Part shown: piece after piece, positions 54,027-64,000 of the stretch
Numbering within the stretch: position 1 is the first letter of the stretch
Layout: each line of letters begins with the position of its first letter
Origin: Agapetus fuscipes
Taxonomy: Eukaryota > Arthropoda > Insecta > Trichoptera > Glossosomatidae
Assembly (NCBI GenBank): GCA_951799405.1
Contig: OX637363.1
Span: forward strand, 806,001 to 870,000
Length of the DNA: 64,000 nucleotides
Reading direction: 5' to 3'
Notes under the pieces: generated by a model
What the model saw: the letters and a program-made list of their open reading frames with translations, nothing else
Told to the model about the DNA's origin: nothing
Database searches by the model: none
Position numbers and translations under genes: made by a program

Positions 54027-54242
54027 TTAAGCAACATTGCACAACGTCCCAGAAGAAGCCAAACTGTTGAATAGTATCGAGACTTAATTATTTGCAAAGA
54101 AGCAATACAATTAATTAAATTTTTAATTAATTGAGGGTTTTTTAGTGTTATCTATCACTTTATAATGTTCTTTACAACCTTTAACAACAATTTGCATCAG
54201 AAACATCCAGATAAGATTTTAAACTTCTTAGAAATAAATAGG

Positions 54243-54342
54243 ATAAGGACGATTTATTTGGTATGCGCTGTTTTCGTGGGATTTGAACCCACTAGCTTTC
54301 AATCACAAGTCTGAAGCGTTAACCGCTAGACTACGGACCGGC
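54243..54342 (-). repeat. SINE A, internally deleted
   Basis: Tail ATTTATTTGGTATGCGCTG joined to head with GGTTCAAATCC-like B box. Confidence 0.6.
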
Positions 54343-55397
54343 CAAATAAAAAGAAATAATGACCATGAACAAATTTTTGCAATCGTAGAATGGTTTATTG
54401 AAGAGAGAAGATTATGATTCTCCAAATTTAAGGCCAATTACATTTTTTATTGCAATTTTTGTTGCAGAAACAGGCAAGTTATAGACAACCATTGTAGCTG
54501 CATACAAGTGTCTTTTAATCTGTTGCAACAAATTGTTTTTTTTTTTTTTTGGCATCTGAAGGATGTAACAGCCATGGATTCATCTTTTAGTTGCAGGAAG
54601 GTTTAAGAATTAATTTTAAACATATTGGTGGCAATTTTAGATTTTTATACAATTTTTAAGAATAGATTTGAACAAAATGCTATTAATTTGGAGGAATTAA
54701 ATGCCAGAAGGTGTTCTATGTTTACCGGAAATGAAATTTATTTGAATATGAAATAAATTTCTAATGCATCTCGTAAAGGGCGAACAAATTGTTCCGAAAG
54801 CCAAATTTTTAAATTAAAAAAATATTTGAAGACAGTTATTTGATAAACTCTTTGCAGTAACTTATCCAGGTATACTTAAGTCAATGTTGCAAAATAAGAA
54901 AATCTCATTTAAAATGTTGTTTAACAAATAATTGAAAAACATTTTTACCAAATTTCAATAATTATTAACACAAACTTCGATGATTAAATATGAACATAAA
55001 GTTGCAGTTTTTCTTATGACAGGTATAATATTGTGACAAGACACAGATTTACTTATTTATTTTTTATATTGTCTATGACCATAAGTAAGAATTTCTACCC
55101 AACTTTTACATCTCCTTACAAGCAAGCAAATTATGAATATATTTTTTAAATCAATTCAGACATAACAGATAATTGTATCTACCATCATCTTTTGACAGAT
55201 AATGAAAGCTCAATTTTTTTTCATCTTAAATGTCTGATTTTTCCATTTTACGGGTAATGTTAGAAGAATAGGGTAATGTCGCATCTACGTTTTAAAAAAA
55301 ATTTTTTTTTCATAAATAATACTATATACAGACTTCAAAAATAATGGCATATTTTTTAAATTCTAGCTGTTTCAAATTCCCGTATTTTTTATTTCTG
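54343..55397. other. AT-rich intergenic, unassigned
   Basis: Nothing recognised. Confidence 0.4.
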
Positions 55398-55400
55398 TAA

Positions 55401-55883
55401 GGGGCCGTCCATAAATTACGTCATCGATTTTGGCCGATTTTCGACCCCCTCCCCCCTACAATCCTCTAATAGTCATTATCTAAGTCACCCCTGTTTCAGG
55501 GAATGTCGGCAAGAGTTGCAGGGCTTATGTTCATTTGAGGTTTGGAGTTTATTTGTAAGTACACAATCAGCATTTGTAAGCGCGAACTACACGTGTTTGT
55601 TTGTGGGCATACATCTGAGAGCTTTGAATGAATATATCCTTGCAACTTAGATTATAGATTATAGATTATAGATAATGACCCCCTCCCCCCCCCCTTTTGC
55701 TGTAATAATGGATGAGCTTAATAATTAATAATGTTATATTACTTCCATAATATATTGTATATTTTGTAGAAATTGGTATTTACAAGAACGACGTCACTTT
55801 TGGTACTCGTACATCATTTGCCATCATCCGCAGACCAGACTCCCCCCCCCTTAATGCGAATGACGTAATATATGGACAGCCCC
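55401..55883. mobile_element. Harbinger-like MITE, TAA duplication, with nested C repeat
   Basis: GGGGCCGTCCATAAATTACG and its inverse CGTAATATATGGACAGCCCC, with TAA on both sides (55398-55400, 55884-55886). A C repeat occupies 55486-55671. Confidence 0.8.
55486..55671 (+). repeat. C repeat nested in a MITE
   Basis: From CACCCCTGTTTCAGGGAATG to a GATTATAGATTATAG tail. 5' part absent. Confidence 0.75.
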
Positions 55884-55886
55884 TAA

Positions 55887-55980
55887 GCGCAAACTGCACG
55901 TGTTTGTTTGTGGGCATGCATTTGATATGAGCTCTTAATGTTAATATATCTTTGCAACTTAGCTTATAGAGATTATAGAT
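55887..55980 (+). repeat. C repeat, 3' third
   Basis: GCGCAAACTGCACGTGTTTG to the tail. The MITE may have inserted into it, since the C consensus reads TAAGCGCGAAC here. Confidence 0.7.
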
Positions 55981-56158
55981 GTACACATCACAGCACATGT
56001 ACAAAATTGCAGACTCTGATGGTTGTAACACGTTGAAAGACTGAGTGATACGTTAACCAGTGGCGGAAGATGAAGTAATGAAGTAATGGGGTGGAAAGGG
56101 AATCGCAAGCTCTATGCATGACCAGTTGGCTTCGAGAGGTGATAAGAGCAAAAAGATG

Positions 56159-56392
56159 ACCGGTCCATAGTTCAGTGGCAGCACTTCGAACTCGTAAATG
56201 GAAGGTTGTGGGTTTGGATCCCGCCGGAGCACAAAGATAAACCATTTATATTTTCAAATATGCTCTTCGCTGGGTTGAAAAATTCATAAAACCTTTACCA
56301 AAGACTGGTCACTAAAGGTCCATCCAGCCTTACAGCAATTGGGTCTTTTTCGAAAATTGGCGCTTTGTAGCGACAACCAAGCTCGTAAAACA
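56159..56392 (+). repeat. SINE A without LINE-like tail
   Basis: Head GGTCCATAGTTCAGTGG to GCGACAACCAAGCTCGTAAA. It stops where the A-B composites have their junction. Confidence 0.75.
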
Positions 56393-57248
56393 TTTCTGCG
56401 GTACTACAACAAGTGTCATAGACCCTTAGAGTCTCTGAAATTTAGGGAGTCCCCCGCGCAGGATTTCTTAAAAAAAAAAGGGAAGCAACTATCCTCAACT
56501 CCAAGAATCCCACCTTAAGTTGTAGTGAAAATTATGACCATGTTGAGGAAAGCTTGATCTTACATAGTCCTAACTATTTTTGTAAACAACAAAGTTAATC
56601 CCTTCCAACATTACCCTTTTACAGATAAACAGATGCCATGGTTATACCGCTATTTGGATTATCTAGCCGTAGGACAATTTATAATAGTTTTCATTTGTTT
56701 TTATTTACAGATTATACACAATAAACAGCTTAGTTTTCTTTTTCTTCTTTCGTGGATTTTAGCTACACATAGTTTTTTAAACATTTCATACAGCAGTTAT
56801 TTTTAAATATAACACATCCTTAAAATAATTGTTATGAATAGGTATATTTGTTTTCCATACACAATAAATTTATAGAATAATGTAACGTATATTTGTTTTT
56901 TTTTGTATGCACACTACTACATTAAAATATGTATGTTTTAATTGAGTTTTAACATTAAACAACAACAAAAAACTTCTTACAAACAATTTTACTACCCCAA
57001 TGCACAATATAATGAATGAATACAAAACCAAAGGCGGCTAATCATTTAGAATTGTTTTTAAAACTGGAATAAATATATGAAAATAGAGAGAAGGGTATTC
57101 TTGGTGGTTCCATACACTTATGTCAACAACAATACCATGTTGAAAGCACCGGCTCTCATCAGATCACCAAAGATAAGCAACATTGGGCGCGGATGCTACT
57201 TGTATGGGTGACCGCTAGGTACACCGTTTGTTGTTGTCATTTCTTGGA
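56393..57248. other. Unassigned
   Basis: AACAAGTGTCATAGACCC with GGGAGTCCCCCGCGCAGGA near 56405-56470 resembles pieces near 27150-27215 and 51873-51925, so a minor repeat. Otherwise AT-rich. Confidence 0.4.
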
Positions 57249-57522
57249 TCGGTCCGTAGTCCAGTGGCAACACTTCGGACTCGTAAATGGAAGGTTGTGG
57301 ATTCGAATCCCGGCGGAGCACAAAAGTATACCATTTATATTTCCAAAATGTGCTCTTCGCTGGGTTGAAAAATTCATAAACCTTTACCAAAGACCGTCAC
57401 TGAAAGGTCCATCCAAGCTTACAACAACTGGGTCTTGCTTGAGAATTGGCGCTTTCTACAGCGATGACCAAGCTCGCAGAAGGCTCTTGAGGTGTGATAC
57501 ACACAAAAACAGCGCTCACCAA
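57249..57522 (+). repeat. SINE A, full length
   Basis: Best-preserved copy: A box TAGTCCAGTGG, B box GATTCGAATCC, tail GGCTCTTGAGGTGTGATACA ending GCGCTCACCAAAT, then a C repeat tail. Confidence 0.85.
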
Positions 57523-57776
57523 ATATCTAATCTAATCTAAGCTGCAAAGATATATATCATTTAAGATTTATATTAAATGCATTCCCACAAGCAGACATGT
57601 ATAATTTCGCGCTAACACATGCCGCATGTGGACCTACAATATAAAAACCCAATCTCAAATGAACATAAGCCCTGCAACTCTTGCCGTCCTTCCCTGAAAC
57701 AGGGGTGACATTGGCAAAGTGAACCAATTTTTTATATTATGGGTGGTCAGCCGCATAACAACCTATAAGTCAAGGA
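57523..57776 (-). repeat. C repeat
   Basis: Close to the 8884 and 33635 copies (CATAACAACC variant). Confidence 0.85.
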
Positions 57777-60719
57777 ACATACACAAATAAATCATCCTTA
57801 TATTATTATTATTTATTTCATTTTTAAAGAAAATCGTTAATTGCCGCCTTTAATTCTACACCATTTAATTCAAATTGGAACTACAAGTATTTTTTCTATT
57901 ACCCATACATTTTTATTGAGTCAAATATTCTTGTGAAAAGGTGCCAAAAGTGTTTTGGTTATAAAAATCTTTTCATAATAACAATAAGATGATAAAGTGC
58001 ATCCTAAATAATTATAAAATTGAAAAAATATATTAACTTCAATGTTTATCCATCAGTAAAATTATATTGTGCAAAGTATGGGAGAAGGGAGGAAATTTGC
58101 AGCAAATGAATTTGAAGAAAAGTGTGAATTTTATGTCATATGATTTTAGACAATCTATTTTCATTTGACTAGCATACACTCATTAAAAAAATATTTGCAA
58201 TAAAAATTCAAAACTCTCACCAAATGCTTTGTAAAATATCTTGACTGATTATAAAAAAAAAATCTTCATTTCTTTCACACCACTTGAAATTGTTTTTTCA
58301 AATGATAGTAAAAATGACAGCTACCACAATAGAAAAATAAAACAATTAAAAATGGGAAAGTGCTTTCTATGAATTTTTCCCAAAACTATTTTCAAAAAAT
58401 AAAACAAAGCAATTCATTTTCTTACATAACCTAAAGTATGTATTTACACGTAATCTTGATCTCTACAAAAACTTTGTGTTTTTTTTTTTACCAATGTTTG
58501 AAATTAATTCCTTGAGAGCAGAAATGAATTATAAAAATACACTTTTTTTTTAAATTGCTAAAAAGGAATTTGTAAAGAAGGTTTATACAATATGTCCTTT
58601 TTAAGGTATCGCAAATCAATGTCGTTTAAATAATATTTCTTATGCTTAACTTAAGTAAATACAAGGGATATTTTTCTTAATTAAACATGAAAAATTTCCT
58701 ACTGTAAAAATCCCTGTTTTTGGGGTTTTTTTATTTTTACTAACAGGGAAAGCGTGAGCTAGATATTCAATGGGTATTTTGTTGTCATTATAAATTTATT
58801 AATAGACATAAGTACTAAATGCAATTCAAGAAATGGACTCTGCACAAATCCCACAGACAAAACACTGTGAAGTCATATGGCGGATTTTTAGGGAATATAG
58901 CCGTGTCCGGGGAGCTAGCTTGAGCACTGTGACCGCTTACAGTAAAAATCGTGGTGGGGGTAGCTCGATCACAAACCTCCCCGAACGATCATAAGCGAAT
59001 TTCATATGTCAATCAGAAAACAGCTGTCAAAGCTCGGCAGAACGGATGTAGATTTATCTTAAAACGCATTACTGAGCCATGATTCTAATATTTCCAGCAG
59101 AATTTCCAATTATTGAAGAGCTTTTGATATCTCGAATCCATTATTTAGAATTGAGAATTGTGTCTTATATTCGTGTTGTTGAGGTTAGCTGTCAACTGTC
59201 AGTGGAACGGTATGAACCATTAGTGTGAAATTAGGAACGCTTAAGCCGACCCACCTTCGCAAATAAGCGAAATAGCGCACGGCCGAGCTGTCGTGTGTGA
59301 TGTCATAGCTCATAATATTTGTTTGCGATGAGCTTCCCAAACGGTGTGTGAGCGCTTGCTTGAAGCGCGCTCCCCGACCACGGCCTAGGTAAACTATTAT
59401 AGTTCGCCATTGGGTGCTTACGACCCTATTCATATAGAACTGTGAACTGTACCTACCTGCCTAAAATAATCTAATGTCAAGTTTTGTGCCTAGTCCATTA
59501 TAATATTTTATACATAGTAAACTATAATATTACAAATGAAGTAAGAACCAATTTCATAATATATTTAAATAATTAAACAACTACAATACTAAGAAATGCA
59601 GGTTTTGTATACCCAGTAACAAATAACTATGGTAAAACAATGCTCCTAGTAGTTCCTTCCTACCACGGTTGATATAATGTTAGGTTCCCCTTTAAAAGCG
59701 CTGTAGTCGTTCCGAGTGTGGAAGTTTATCGGCTGCCGTAAAATGCACATGATAATAACAAAGATCAGCTGTTTGCGCTTTAGCTCAGGCACTGCGAGCA
59801 GTGTTAGTAAGCAAACTATGATTGTGGGACACCCTCGCAATGATCGCCATCACGCTTCAAACAAGATTTCTCACCCTTTTGACATTCATCTTGCTTGCAA
59901 CTACATTTGGTTATGAGAAGGATTGACAGCAGTAACATATTTCACATCCAGTTTATACTAAAAGCAATTTTAATTGTGTAAATAAAAAATGGAATAAACT
60001 TCTTACCGATATTTTTTGTATCATTTGATCAATTAACTTGAAGTTATTGATTTACATCCGAGAGATTTCGTAGAATTTCATAAAAGGCAGCTTTTTAAAA
60101 ATTGTTTGAAATACAGTTTGCTTTCTTCTGATTGGTTCAGAGGAATCATTAAATACCATCATTATTACATATCATCATCAAAAAAATAGATAAGGAAATA
60201 ATAAGCCTACAACATTTTTAAAGTAAACTTCTGGAATAGAAACAAACCAGGTTTAGCTGGTTTGTAATAGAATCTTTTACGGAAGTTGAATCACCTTTCG
60301 ATATTAATATTGAAAAAATAGCATTGTGTTTGACACAAAAGAGAAGGATGATGGATTTGTGAGGTCATCCTACTGGAGTTCTAGAAAAAGCTAATCAAAA
60401 TTTTGTTTTGGTTCCTATGGACCCTAGTAAATTAGACCTGTGAAGTCTCTTTTTGATGCGAACTCAGAATGTTTGGACTCTATTCTACGAGAAATCAGCA
60501 AACAAATATGTTTTTTTTTTCAGTTTTGTCACAGGATTGAGCTGCTTTTTTACGCATTTCACAAATAATAACCTAAGTAACTTTTTAAGCAATCCAAATA
60601 CATTATTTTCGATCTTGCTTTCAACGCAGAGGTACAACGAATGAATCATTTGTTCTCCGGCAAAGTGGCAAATGATTGCTGTCAGCCGATGCTAGGATTT
60701 ATGCACGCTGTTTAGAATA
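57777..60719. other. Intergenic, may include the Rab3 3' UTR
   Basis: Mostly AT-rich and free of the families above. A less AT-rich patch at 58860-59440 contains a few inverted words but no coding pattern. Since Rab3 stops at 60720 on the minus strand, part of this may be its 3' UTR. Confidence 0.35.
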
Positions 60720-60866
60720 TTAGCAGTTGCAGTTGGCTGCCTGAGGGCCCTGAGGTGGTTCGGTGAGGCGCTGGCCCTTCTGTCCGCCGGCCATCAAGTT
60801 GGGATCCGAGTCCAGGCTTTCCGACATCTTGTCGCATATTATATCTACTAGCCGCTCAAATACCGC
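60720..60866 (-). CDS. Rab3: Rab3 last exon: hypervariable tail and CXC
   Basis: Acceptor AAATTTCAG then [38 protein letters not shown] and [10 protein letters not shown] with TAA at 60720-60722. The two cysteines are the geranylgeranylation sites. Confidence 0.96.
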   Translation of the reverse strand, partial: AVFERLVDIICDKMSESLDSDPNLMAGGQKGQRLTEPPQGPQAANCNC

Positions 60867-63828
60867 CTGAAATTTGAATAAAATACCAACTTATTATGTA
60901 CAGGAAATAGATTAATACGTGAAATCATAGGCGAACCCGGGGGGGGGGGGAGGAGCAGCTGCTCCCATACCTAGTATGGTTATTACATTTTGTTCTGGAG
61001 TTTATTACCACCATTATAATAGTCAAAATAAATTGAAAAGTAGACTGCACATGACTTTATAGCATAAAATAAGACTGTGTTCAATTTTTCATCTTCAATT
61101 CTCAAACTTTGCCCCCGTCTAGTTTTGATCCTGAGTACGCCTTTAGGTAAAATTCTAAAAACACCCTTGTTTTTCTTTACTCCCTTTACGCCCTTGAAGC
61201 AGTCGTGTGTGGCGAGTTGAACCTGTTTATTTTCACACGTAAGGAGGTCAGCCTTACAGCCATAGCAATAATCCCTCAGCCCCTCAGCAAAAATGTAGTT
61301 AATAATAAGTCCGGATGATAGCTCAGTTGGTAGAGTGCTTGCATTCCATGCCTTGAGCTCAGGTTCGAATCCCACCAAGGGTGTCAGAAATGATTTCCCG
61401 TTTCGGTGTTTACTTCAAATCCCAAAAAATACCGGCAAGGCTTACTCAGCCTTCACAAGAAATGAGTACCAGCCTCCTTGGGAGCTGGGAAACCCCCACT
61501 TCAACTGAAGTGGTTGGCGTAAGGCCGGCCCCCTTACCTGTAAAAATAAATAGGTTCAACTTGCCAAATGCGACCCCTTCGGTGATAATGCGGCAAGAAG
61601 TTACACTATATGTGTAGCTTAGTTGCGTTTTTTTTTCCCCTTGACTTATAGGTTGGTATGAGGCTGATCACCCATGCTGTAAAAAATGGTTCACTTTGCC
61701 AATGTCACTCCTGTTTCAGGGAAGGACGGCGGCAAGAGTTGCAAGGTGTATGTTCATTTGAGATCTGGGTTTTTATGTTGTAGGTTCACATGCGGAATGT
61801 GCAAGCGCAAACTTGTACGTGTCTGTTTGTGAGAATGCTTATTATGTGAATCCCGAATGTTACATATCTTTGCAACTTAGATTAGATTAGATCAGATTGG
61901 ATTAGTTTGAATTAAACACCAAAATCAAAAACAAGCTGAGCCATCGACCGGACGTTGAAGGGGCATGCAGTGTTTTGGAGGCCAAGGATTGATTTGAACA
62001 GCAGCACCATATTGACCAGTCTGTAATCTAGTGGTGAACACTTCTGACTCGTAAATGGCAGGTTATGGGTTCGAATCCCGTCGGAGCCCAAAAAAATATA
62101 CCATTTATATTTTAAAATACCCTCTTCGCTGGGTGAAAAATTCATAGGTACCAAAGACTGGTCAATAAAGGTCCATCCAGCCTTACAGAAACTGGATCTT
62201 TCTTGAGAATTGGCGCTTTATACAGCGACAACCAAGCTCGCAGACAGCTTTTGAGGTGTGATACACACAAAAACAGCTCTCACCAAATAATTCATCCTAA
62301 TATTATTATTATTATTAGGCTGGTTGCATTACCTTAACATTGACGTTCTCCTTGGCGCTTGTCTCGAAGAACTCGACGCCCAGCTGGTCGGCGAGCTGCT
62401 TGCCTCTCTCAAAGCTGATGACTCTCTCCTCCTCCATGTCGCATTTGTTGCCCACGAGGATCACCTGAGCATTGTCCCATGAATATGTCTTGATTTGGGT
62501 CACCCTGAAATTAATGACGAATTAATTATTAATATTATGGAAGGAATCGCAGCGTTAATACTTTACTGAGATCTAAGTATTTTCATTGCACAGAAGTAGC
62601 GTAGGTAAAACGAGGCATTAAAATGACAGAATTAAATATAACTAAGTAATTGCCAATAGGGAAGTTGCAGTGGTAGGGAAAACGGTTGAAAATAATATGG
62701 TTGTGTAGAGTACAATTCAAGGATCACAACCATATATTTTTTAAGTAGTAAAAATAAAGATATCATTGATAATTTTGAAAAATAAAATGCGGAGAATTTA
62801 CAACCCACCAAAAAGGCAATGTAAACGGTTAGGGACGTGTGTCGTCATTTTGACGACAAACGTCGCTGTCAAACCGACTACCTGGGCCATTTGACACCTA
62901 AACTCCGAAGATCTGACGTCATATCCGCCCGAATAAAGCAATGACCTGTTTTAGCGGAAATGGAAAATACGCGAATTTTAAAGAGCTATAATTTAAAAAC
63001 TAAGGCACATATAATTTTTTTAAAAACGCAAATGCATTTAAAAAAATATAGCCTACCATTTTATGAAATAAAATAAAAAAGTGCAAATACCCTATTGGAT
63101 ATTCATGTCGTTAATGTCAGTGAACATTGGACTGAGGCTGCACAAAACAGAGAGTTCTGAAGGATGGGGGTGAGACTGGAAGGTGATTTTGACACTATAA
63201 CCCATAACACTTTTTTTTTGGTGCACAACAGGTTGCCCTAATTACAGTGCACCCTCACAGCCATCAACAAGCTGGGAGGAACTCTTTCACCATACTTTTG
63301 TAGGTGTCGAAGAACTTTCTCATGTCGCACATCTCTAGAGGTAAAAAAGGCAAACCATGATGGATAAACAATTTACGTTTATATAGTTTATTTTTATCTT
63401 CCAGGAGGCTTTCAGGAGGCAGCTGCCCCTTTCTAGTTACGCCCATGGTGGACAGACTACCACCTAATGTGAGGAAGACAAAAACAGTTGGTATCTTTAA
63501 AAGAGCACTAAAGACGTATTTTTACAAAAAATCTTATCTGTGCTTTGAGAGGGCTCTTGCTCACATTAGGTTACAGTCTGTCTACTCCACTGGACTGGCG
63601 AACAGGAAAGCACGGTCTCCATAATTAGTGGGGATCTGACGGTGTGGTTCGATGTGCTTCTGTTGCGGGTCGGTGTGGAGCGGGGTGAGATATATAGACA
63701 AAATCTCACCAGTCCTGCACACTGTTGAAGCTCTCCTCGTTAGTGATGTCGTACATGAGGATGAAGCCCATGGCCCCTCTGTAGTAAGCGGTCGTTATGG
63801 TGCGGTAGCGCTCCTGCCCTGCAGTGTC
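60720..63828 (-). CDS. Rab3: Rab3 small GTPase, last three exons
   Basis: Rab3 is the synaptic-vesicle Rab that binds GTP and regulates vesicle tethering and release. Three exons read in frame on the minus strand: [20 protein letters not shown] (switch II), NKCDM (G4) and ETSAKEN (G5, SAK), then a variable tail ending CNC, the CXC double-prenylation signal typical of Rab3. The P-loop and switch I exons are upstream of 64000. Both internal introns contain repeats, including a SINE A and LINE debris. Convergent with Nmdar2. Confidence 0.96.
61200..61262 (-). repeat. SINE B fragment
   Basis: GTGTGTGGCGAGTTGAACCT to GTCAGCCTTACA only. Confidence 0.5.
61311..61633 (+). repeat. SINE B, full length, in Rab3 intron
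   Basis: A box TAGCTCAGTTGG, B box GGTTCGAATCC, complete body to GTAGCTTAGTTGCGTTTTTTT. Antisense to Rab3. Confidence 0.85.
61634..61898 (+). repeat. C repeat in Rab3 intron
   Basis: CCCCTTGACTTATAGG to the TTAGATTAGATTAGATCAG tail, directly after SINE B. Confidence 0.8.
62016..62319 (+). repeat. SINE A, full length, in Rab3 intron
   Basis: Head GTCTGTAATCTAGTGG, B box GGTTCGAATCC, LINE-like tail and (ATT)n. It lies just inside the 5' splice site of the G4/G5 exon. Confidence 0.8.
62333..62504 (-). CDS. Rab3: Rab3 exon: G4 and G5
   Basis: Acceptor TTAATTTCAG, one base completes Trp, then [40 protein letters not shown] and [17 protein letters not shown], donor GTAATG. The (ATT)n tail of a SINE A ends about 15 bp past the donor. 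Confidence 0.96.
62858..63075 (-). repeat. I repeat in Rab3 intron
   Basis: Inverted relative to 32775-32935, sharing TTCGCGTATTTTCCATTTCC-like sequence and CTTCGGAG. Confidence 0.5.
63433..63625 (+). pseudogene. LINE, RT C-terminus, in Rab3 intron
   Basis: Frame from ATG 63445: [20 protein letters not shown], then [20 protein letters not shown] and a TAA. The LPP...[10 protein letters not shown] pattern is that of a LINE C-terminus. Confidence 0.6.
63710..63828 (-). CDS. Rab3: Rab3 exon: switch II
   Basis: Acceptor TTAATGTCCAG then [39 protein letters not shown], and TG of Trp before donor GTGAGA. The Gln of AGQE is the GTP-hydrolysis residue. Confidence 0.95.
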
Positions 63829-64000
63829 CTGGACATTAAAAACAAATCCCGCTTAACGATCATGTCTAACGATGAGCATTCTGGATTACAAATAAAATAA
63901 TCTGTGAAAAATAATCTGTACAAATGTTAACATTGAATAAAATGATGCTCCCTTAATTAGTGATGTTTGGTATAACGAGTTATGTACCTAGATAAAAACG

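Noticed and set aside
58860..59440. Promoter or first exon of a further gene
   Set aside because: Less AT-rich but without a coding pattern, splice sites in phase, or a recognisable core promoter.
63264..63446. 60-codon minus-strand frame in the Rab3 intron as an exon
   Set aside because: It does not resemble Rab3 and overlaps plus-strand LINE debris.

Overview
The window is a piece of an animal nuclear genome, most likely an insect. It is AT-rich, its genes are split by conventional GT-AG introns, and the two recognisable host genes have insect-like sequence. They are an NMDA-type glutamate receptor 2 subunit (Nmdar2, plus strand, exons between 29274 and 40742) and the small GTPase Rab3 (minus strand, exons between 60720 and 63828). 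The genes are convergent and both belong to the synapse: Rab3 acts on presynaptic vesicles and GluN2 is part of the glutamate receptor channel. Both are incomplete. The signal peptide and most of the amino-terminal domain of Nmdar2, and the P-loop end of Rab3, are not recognised and presumably lie outside the window. I cannot fix the insect order.

Most other recognisable sequence is mobile-element debris. Families are named here for cross-reference. The C repeat is about 260 bp, has some 30 copies, runs from CCTTGACTTATAGG to TTGCAACTTAGATTATAG, and has a variable TCTAA or TATAATC tail. It is also the 3' end of an RTE-like LINE whose reverse-transcriptase C-terminus (RWFGHMER ... GRGRPRK ... 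CKDRKKW) recurs here. SINE A and SINE B are tRNA-derived with good A and B boxes. SINE A shares its 3' tail with a CR1/L2-like LINE relic at 8560-8885, and A and B are fused in three composite copies. SINE D is a third tRNA-derived family. There are also TIR elements with TTA, TAA, TA or TTAA target duplications, a 420-bp solo LTR with a 4-bp target duplication, and several minisatellites.

Two element classes stand out. The first is a decayed 2.26-kb Transib/RAG1-like transposon at 21434-23688. It has CACAGTG terminal heptamers at both ends, a 5-bp CGGCA target duplication and recognisable transposase fragments. The second is a set of short palindromic, Penelope-like elements carrying minimal hammerhead-ribozyme motifs (1607-1644, 16168-16209, 17716-17757, 43231-43272, and a degenerate one at 41173-41210). 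All five share one architecture: a 3-4 bp stem I, a CUGANGA-type core, one extra base, stem II, GAAA, a 2-4 nt loop in place of stem III, then UH.

Layout: 1-29 kb is repeats with no recognised host exon; 29.3-40.7 kb is Nmdar2; 40.7-60.7 kb is intergenic AT-rich DNA with repeats and probably the 3' UTRs; 60.7-63.8 kb is Rab3 with SINEs in its introns.
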